This document shows, piece by piece, positions 60,394-64,000 of a DNA stretch of 64,000 bases. Position numbers and translations under genes: made by a program. Numbering within the stretch: the first letter of the stretch is position 1; every line of letters begins with the position of its first letter. Source of the stretch: Bog-756 sp963727955 (GTDB lineage: Bacteria > Actinomycetota > Acidimicrobiia > Acidimicrobiales > RAAP-2); assembly GCA_963727955.1 (NCBI GenBank), contig CAVSII010000001.1:372001-436000 (forward strand), given 5' to 3'. The notes beneath the pieces were generated by a model. The model did no database searches, had not been told where the DNA came from, and worked only from the letters and a program-made list of their open reading frames with translations.

Positions 60394-61995
60394 ATGCCTG
60401 AACTGGATCGGAAGTGGTGGACGCTGATCGCCGTGTGCACGGCCACGTTCATGCTCCTCTTGGACATCACCGTGGTGAACGTGGCCCTCCCGGACATCCA
60501 GAGGTCACTCCACGCCAGCTTCAGTGACCTCCAGTGGGTGATCGACGCCTACTCGCTCACCTTGGCCGCCTTCCTTCTGACTGCAGGGGTGATCGGCGAC
60601 ATGTTCGGTCGGCGCGAAGTGTTCGCCATCGGCCTGGGGGTCTTTTCCGCATCGTCGCTCATCTGCGGGTTGTCCACCTCCTCGCTCATGCTCAATCTGG
60701 CCCGGGCGGCCCAAGGGGTGGGGGGCGCCATCATGTTTGCCACCTCTCTCGCCCTTATCGCCCAGGCCTTTTCCGGTCGCGAAAGAGGGACAGCCTTCGG
60801 GATCTACGGCGCCGTCATCGGAGGGGCGGTGGCCGTGGGACCGTTGGTGGGGGGTGCTATCACCAGTGGCATCGGTTGGCGATGGATCTTCTTCGTCAAC
60901 GTGCCCATCGGCGTGCTGGCCATCTTCGTGACGCTGGCTCGCATTCAGGAATCCCGCGATCCCACGAACAGGCGGGTCGACTGGATCGGATTCGTTTCGT
61001 TTTCCGGCGCGTTGTTCATGCTGGTCTTCGCTCTCGTCCGCGGCAACGACGACGGGTGGGGGAGCACGTTGATCGTCGGGCTACTTGTGGGGGCGGTTCT
61101 GCTACTGGTCGTGTTCCTGGTGGCCGAGTGGCGTCAGGCCGATCCGATGTTGGACCTCACTCTGTTCAAACGACCGGCCATGGTGGGGGTGTCGCTGGCT
61201 GCCTTCACCATTGCCGCTTCCATCTTCGCCATGTTCTTGTACCTGACCCTCTACATCCAGGACGATCTGGGCTTCGGGCCCCTGGCCGCCGGCGTGCGCT
61301 TCTTGCCCATCACCATGCTGGCCTTCATCGTGGCTCCTTTCGCCGGCAAGCTGACCGTTCGGATCCACGCCCGTTATCTCCTGGGTACCGGCATGTTCCT
61401 CATCGCGGTCGGGTGCCTCCTCATGGCCACTACCCATGCCTCTTCGGGATGGACGATTCTTCTTCCGGGCTTCGTGGTTTCCGGCATCGGGATCGGGACG
61501 GTCAACCCCGTACTGGCTTCCTCGGCCATATCGGTGGTGCCTCCGCAACGCAGCGGAATGGCCTCGGGTGCCAACAACACGTTCCGGCAGGTCGGTATCG
61601 CCACCGGTATCGCCGGACTGGGAGCGGTGTTCCAGTCCCAAATCGAGAGCCGGACCCTGACCGCATTGCACAGCTCGCCGTCCGGGCAGGCGGTGATCTC
61701 CCACGGGGGCGCCGCACTGCAGGGAGCGTTGGCCGGGGGAGGGGTGCGCGAGGTGTTGCCATTGATTCCGTCGGCCCCGGCGCGCACCGCCCTTCTCGAT
61801 GCGTACCGCATCGGATTTTCGGCCACCCTCGACCACCTGATGATCATCGGTGCCGTTATCGCCTTCATCGGCTCGATCGCCTCCTTCGCACTGGTCCGCC
61901 AGCGCGACTTCGTACCCAGCTTCAGCGCACCTCCTGCTTCCGATCCGGCGTCCGGGACGGTGGGCGCGGTCGAACCGGCCGGTGCACGAGGATGA
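60394..61995 (+). CDS. MFS transporter, DHA2 (EmrB/QacA) family
   Basis: This 533-residue, 14-helix drug:proton antiporter-type protein has TATFMLLLDITVVNVALPDIQRSLHASFSDLQWVIDAYSLTLAAFLL in helix 1-2 (motif D1), motif A GVIGDMFGRREVFAIG, and motif C GAVIGGAVAVGPLVGGAI. GGAGAG lies 6 bp before ATG 60394. Its stop overlaps the ATG of the TetR gene, so pump and regulator are cotranscribed; such pairs are normally self-repressed and induced by a pump substrate. The substrate is unknown. It shares family and motifs with the MFS gene at 32886 but has different sequence. Confidence 0.95.
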   Translation: MPELDRKWWTLIAVCTATFMLLLDITVVNVALPDIQRSLHASFSDLQWVIDAYSLTLAAFLLTAGVIGDMFGRREVFAIGLGVFSASSLICGLSTSSLMLNLARAAQGVGGAIMFATSLALIAQAFSGRERGTAFGIYGAVIGGAVAVGPLVGGAITSGIGWRWIFFVNVPIGVLAIFVTLARIQESRDPTNRRVDWIGFVSFSGALFMLVFALVRGNDDGWGSTLIVGLLVGAVLLLVVFLVAEWRQADPMLDLTLFKRPAMVGVSLAAFTIAASIFAMFLYLTLYIQDDLGFGPLAAGVRFLPITMLAFIVAPFAGKLTVRIHARYLLGTGMFLIAVGCLLMATTHASSGWTILLPGFVVSGIGIGTVNPVLASSAISVVPPQRSGMASGANNTFRQVGIATGIAGLGAVFQSQIESRTLTALHSSPSGQAVISHGGAALQGALAGGGVREVLPLIPSAPARTALLDAYRIGFSATLDHLMIIGAVIAFIGSIASFALVRQRDFVPSFSAPPASDPASGTVGAVEPAGARG

Positions 61996-62648
61996 CCGTC
62001 ACGACCGACCGACCTGCACTGGCCGCCGAATCCCCCGTGAGGAGAAAACCGGGTCGGCCCCGCGACCAAAGGGTGAGCTCGGCCATCACCGCTGCGGCCG
62101 TGCGCCAGCTGGCTGACCTGGGGTATGCCAACGTATCGATGGAGAGCGTCGCTACCGAGGCCGGTGTGGCCCGGGCCACCATCTACAGGCGCTATCGCGA
62201 CAAGGCCGATCTGATCACCGCCGCCATCGCTGCCAACATCTCGGCACAGCTGGCAACCACCTCGACCACCGATCCCCGCACCGATCTCGTCGAGTTCCTG
62301 GAGGAGTTCGACGCCCGATTCGCCGAGAGCTGCCTCGAGGTCGTCGGGACCCTCATCGGTGCCCGTGACGATCCGGGGGCCATGGCACTCCATCGGGAGC
62401 GCGTTGTCGCTCCCCGCCTCGGCTATGCCCGAAATCTGCTTGAGCGGGCCCGCCAGCAAGGCCGGTTGCGTCCCGACGCCGACCTGGATCTGGCCATCCA
62501 GATGCTGACCGGGTCGGTGTTCGCCCGACGGATAGCAGGGATGGCGTCACCGCCGGGTTGGGCGGGTCGCGCCGTCGGCGCCGTCTTTGCCGGCATGGGT
62601 ACTGCCGGCATGGGTAGCCACACCTCCCCTGCCTCCGCCGTCCCCTGA
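61992..62648 (+). CDS. TetR family transcriptional regulator
   Basis: This is a 218-residue repressor-type protein. A basic N-terminus (RRKPGRPRDQRVSSAITAAAVRQLADLGYANVSMESVATEAGVARATIYRRYRDKADLI) gives the full TetR helix-turn-helix. The all-helical C-terminal half (TDLVEFLEEFDARFAESCLEVVGTLIGARDDPGAMALHRERVVAPRLGYARNLLERARQQGRL) is the ligand/dimer domain of the TetR_C group found with efflux pumps. Its ATG overlaps the MFS stop (ATGA). It probably controls the MFS gene and itself, perhaps through the 60283 palindrome. Confidence 0.95.
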   Translation: MTVTTDRPALAAESPVRRKPGRPRDQRVSSAITAAAVRQLADLGYANVSMESVATEAGVARATIYRRYRDKADLITAAIAANISAQLATTSTTDPRTDLVEFLEEFDARFAESCLEVVGTLIGARDDPGAMALHRERVVAPRLGYARNLLERARQQGRLRPDADLDLAIQMLTGSVFARRIAGMASPPGWAGRAVGAVFAGMGTAGMGSHTSPASAVP

Positions 62649-62675
62649 CCCGGGCGTGGCCGACCGTGGGTCAGG

Positions 62676-63128
62676 TCACTGACACAGCGCACAGAGGCCG
62701 AGCACGTCGACCCGGTGACTGTGCGGTTCGAACCCTTGGGCCTCGGCCAGAAAGTCGAGCTGGCGGGCGATCGTCCGCTCGAAGGATGCGGTCGGGGTGA
62801 TGTCGCTCACGTTGCCGCAGTTGGTGCACAGCAGATGGTGGTGGTGCTCGGTGAGGTCCTCGGCCAGCTCGAACCGGGCGTACTCGTCGTTGGCCGCCAC
62901 CCGCCGGATGACGCCGGCCGTCTGCAGATCGACCAGATGTCGATAGGCCGAGCTCCGGGGCAGATCGGGTAGGCGGTCGGCGATGTCGCCGATACTCACC
63001 GGCCCGCCGGCCGCCGCCAACACGTCGATCAGGGCCCGCCGGCCGTCGGTATAGCGCTGGTCGACTCGGCGGAGGCGGTCCTCCACCAGGCTGTGCAGTT
63101 CGTCGCTCATCTGGTCGGTGGACGTCAT
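62676..63128 (-). CDS. Fur family metalloregulator (Zur-like)
   Basis: This 150-residue regulator has a winged helix (RRALIDVLAAAGGPVSIGDIADRLPDLPRSSAYRHLVDLQTAGVIRRV) and a Fur dimer domain with metal ligands EHHHHLLCTNCGNVSDI. The structural-zinc pairs CxxC occur in CTNC and again in LCALC at the C-terminus. Divergence from a ZnuA-type binding protein across a palindrome suggests zinc, with manganese possible. ATG 63128 is used; a second ATG six codons later (MSDELHS) is equally plausible. Confidence 0.92.
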   Translation of the reverse strand: MTSTDQMSDELHSLVEDRLRRVDQRYTDGRRALIDVLAAAGGPVSIGDIADRLPDLPRSSAYRHLVDLQTAGVIRRVAANDEYARFELAEDLTEHHHHLLCTNCGNVSDITPTASFERTIARQLDFLAEAQGFEPHSHRVDVLGLCALCQ

Positions 63129-63194
63129 AGCCGGTCGTGCTCCCTCGTGCCATCTGCGGCTCCACACTGTATCTTTCCATCTCGTAAAACAAGA

Positions 63195-63217
63195 ATGAGA
63201 CTGAGTCTCAGTCTCAT
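63195..63217 (+). promoter_or_regulatory. Fur/Zur-type palindromic operator between regulator and metal-uptake gene
   Basis: The arm ATGAGACTGAG and its exact complement CTCAGTCTCAT flank a single T, a 23-bp perfect 11-1-11 palindrome. It lies in the 104-bp gap between the divergent Fur-family gene and the metal-binding lipoprotein gene, 15 bp before the latter's ATG. Length and symmetry fit a Fur-superfamily box, though the sequence differs from the AT-rich mycobacterial Zur box. It should repress the uptake gene and perhaps the regulator. Confidence 0.8.
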
Positions 63218-63232
63218 GGTACAGTGCCGGCC

Positions 63233-64000
63233 ATGATCGGAGATTCGACTGTGAAGAGACTCGCCTCCGGCAGCCTCCGAGGGGGAGCGGCCCTGGCCGT
63301 CGTGGTGGCGGTGACCGTCGGCCTGGCGGCGTGTGGCAGCAGCACCCCGGCGTCCTCGCCCGGGGTCATCAACGCGGTGGGCGCCGAAAACCAGTACGCC
63401 AATGTCCTTGCCCAGATCGGCGGGCGTTACGTCCACGTCTCGTCGATCCTCGACAATCCCAACACGGATCCCCACACCTTCGAATCGAGCCCAGGAGTGG
63501 CCAGCGAGGTCAGCGACGCCCAACTGGTCGTGCAGAACGGCGTGGGTTACGACGACTTCATGACCAAGATCGAGTCGGCCTCCCCCAACCCCGACCGAAA
63601 GGTCATCATCGTCCAGCACCTGCTGGGCCTGCCCGACAGCACCCCCAATCCGCACCTGTGGTACAACCCGGACACCATGCCGGCAGCGGCCCGGGCCATG
63701 GCCCACGATCTGACCGAGCGCGACCCGTCCCACGCGTCGTACTTCGCCGCCAACCTGGCTACCTTCGACGCCTCTCTCAGACCGTGGCTCGACGCCATCG
63801 CCGCCTTCAAAGCCCGCTATGCCGGCGTGGCCGTGGCCACCACCGAGCCGGTGGCCGACTACCTCCTGCAGGCGATGGGCATGGACAATGTGACACCGTT
63901 CCAATTCCAGGCGGACATCATGAACGGCGTCGATCCGGCACCCCAGGACATCACTCTCGAGAACGGGTTCTTCACCAAGCACCAGGTGAAGGTGTTCTGC
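63233..64000 (+). CDS. Metal ABC transporter substrate-binding lipoprotein (ZnuA/TroA-like), C-terminus cut by window edge
   Basis: Starting at ATG 63233 the frame is open for 256 codons to the last base. It has a lipoprotein signal (ALAVVVAVTVGLAACGSSTP), then a cluster A-I (ZnuA/PsaA) binding-protein domain: VINAVGAENQYANVLAQIGGRYVHVSSIL, the first metal His in NTDPHTFESSPGVASEV, the second in TPNPHLWYNPDTMPAAARAM, and ATTEPVADYLLQAMGM. The metal is probably zinc or manganese; the His-rich loop common in ZnuA is absent, which leaves manganese open. A permease and an ATPase are expected beyond the window. Confidence 0.93.
   Translation, partial: MIGDSTVKRLASGSLRGGAALAVVVAVTVGLAACGSSTPASSPGVINAVGAENQYANVLAQIGGRYVHVSSILDNPNTDPHTFESSPGVASEVSDAQLVVQNGVGYDDFMTKIESASPNPDRKVIIVQHLLGLPDSTPNPHLWYNPDTMPAAARAMAHDLTERDPSHASYFAANLATFDASLRPWLDAIAAFKARYAGVAVATTEPVADYLLQAMGMDNVTPFQFQADIMNGVDPAPQDITLENGFFTKHQVKVFC

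Noticed and set aside
60534..61991. Upstream extension of the TetR frame (704 residues in total)
   Set aside because: The first 486 codons are an off-frame shadow of the MFS gene. The TetR protein starts at ATG 61992 with the pump-regulator ATGA overlap.

Overview
This window is a 64 kb stretch of high-GC actinobacterial chromosome, most likely from the class Acidimicrobiia. The evidence is a clear S-(hydroxymethyl)mycothiol dehydrogenase, a Ddn-like (F420-type) nitroreductase, GTG/TTG starts and 4-bp operon overlaps throughout, many lipoproteins and S53/IPT secreted proteins, and a secreted SGNH protein built on the 42-residue DGGIFSFGDA repeat that I associate with that class. I see no rRNA, tRNA, insertion sequence, prophage or CRISPR array. 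The first gene (FUSC family) and the last (metal-binding lipoprotein) run off the window.

Layout. 1-8.6 kb: FUSC transporter fragment, a phosphotransferase-fold protein, two aldo/keto reductases, a class III PPK2, MscR and two small exported or anchored proteins. 9-17 kb: a MacAB-like operon (adaptor, ATPase, permease, two-repeat lipoprotein, second adaptor) in which all three exported proteins carry Gly-Phe-rich low-complexity segments, followed by the SGNH esterase. 18-22.6 kb: a locus that looks like cold adaptation, with two different fatty-acid desaturases flanking a DEAD-box helicase fused to a cold-shock domain. The helicase has no ATG/GTG/TTG start before its Walker A motif and is preceded by a hairpin that overlaps its probable ribosome binding site. 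22.6-29 kb: very large secreted proteins (sedolisin with IPT repeats; a propeller/PKD protein). 29-44 kb: housekeeping and accessory enzymes (stand-alone Anbu proteasome homologue, Ca/Na exchanger, Ddn, UBP zinc finger, MFS pumps, secreted SurE, S15-type hydrolase, trehalose-phosphatase, NUDIX, TauD, MFS-cyclic-nucleotide-domain fusion, sulfotransferase, CsbD). 44.7-48.8 kb: a DNA-repair island with a flap-type nuclease, an ATP-dependent ligase, an HhH/PHP protein and a LigD-type primase-polymerase. 48.9-59.6 kb: PhyH dioxygenase, PspA, thioesterase, secreted GH92 and GH31 glycosidases, a lipoprotein and a membrane protein. 59.7-64 kb: ThpR, an MFS pump with its TetR regulator, and a Fur-family regulator divergent from a zinc/manganese-type binding protein across a near-perfect palindrome.

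Four genes are broken by apparent single-base shifts. In three of them (28636, 47033, 52501) the shift sits exactly in a G/C homopolymer, and the downstream part is clearly coding in the next frame. I read this as probable sequencing or assembly indels rather than four independent pseudogenes, and I annotate those loci as full-length genes with a frameshift note. Gene starts were chosen from ribosome binding sites and family alignment, often well inside the longest open frame.
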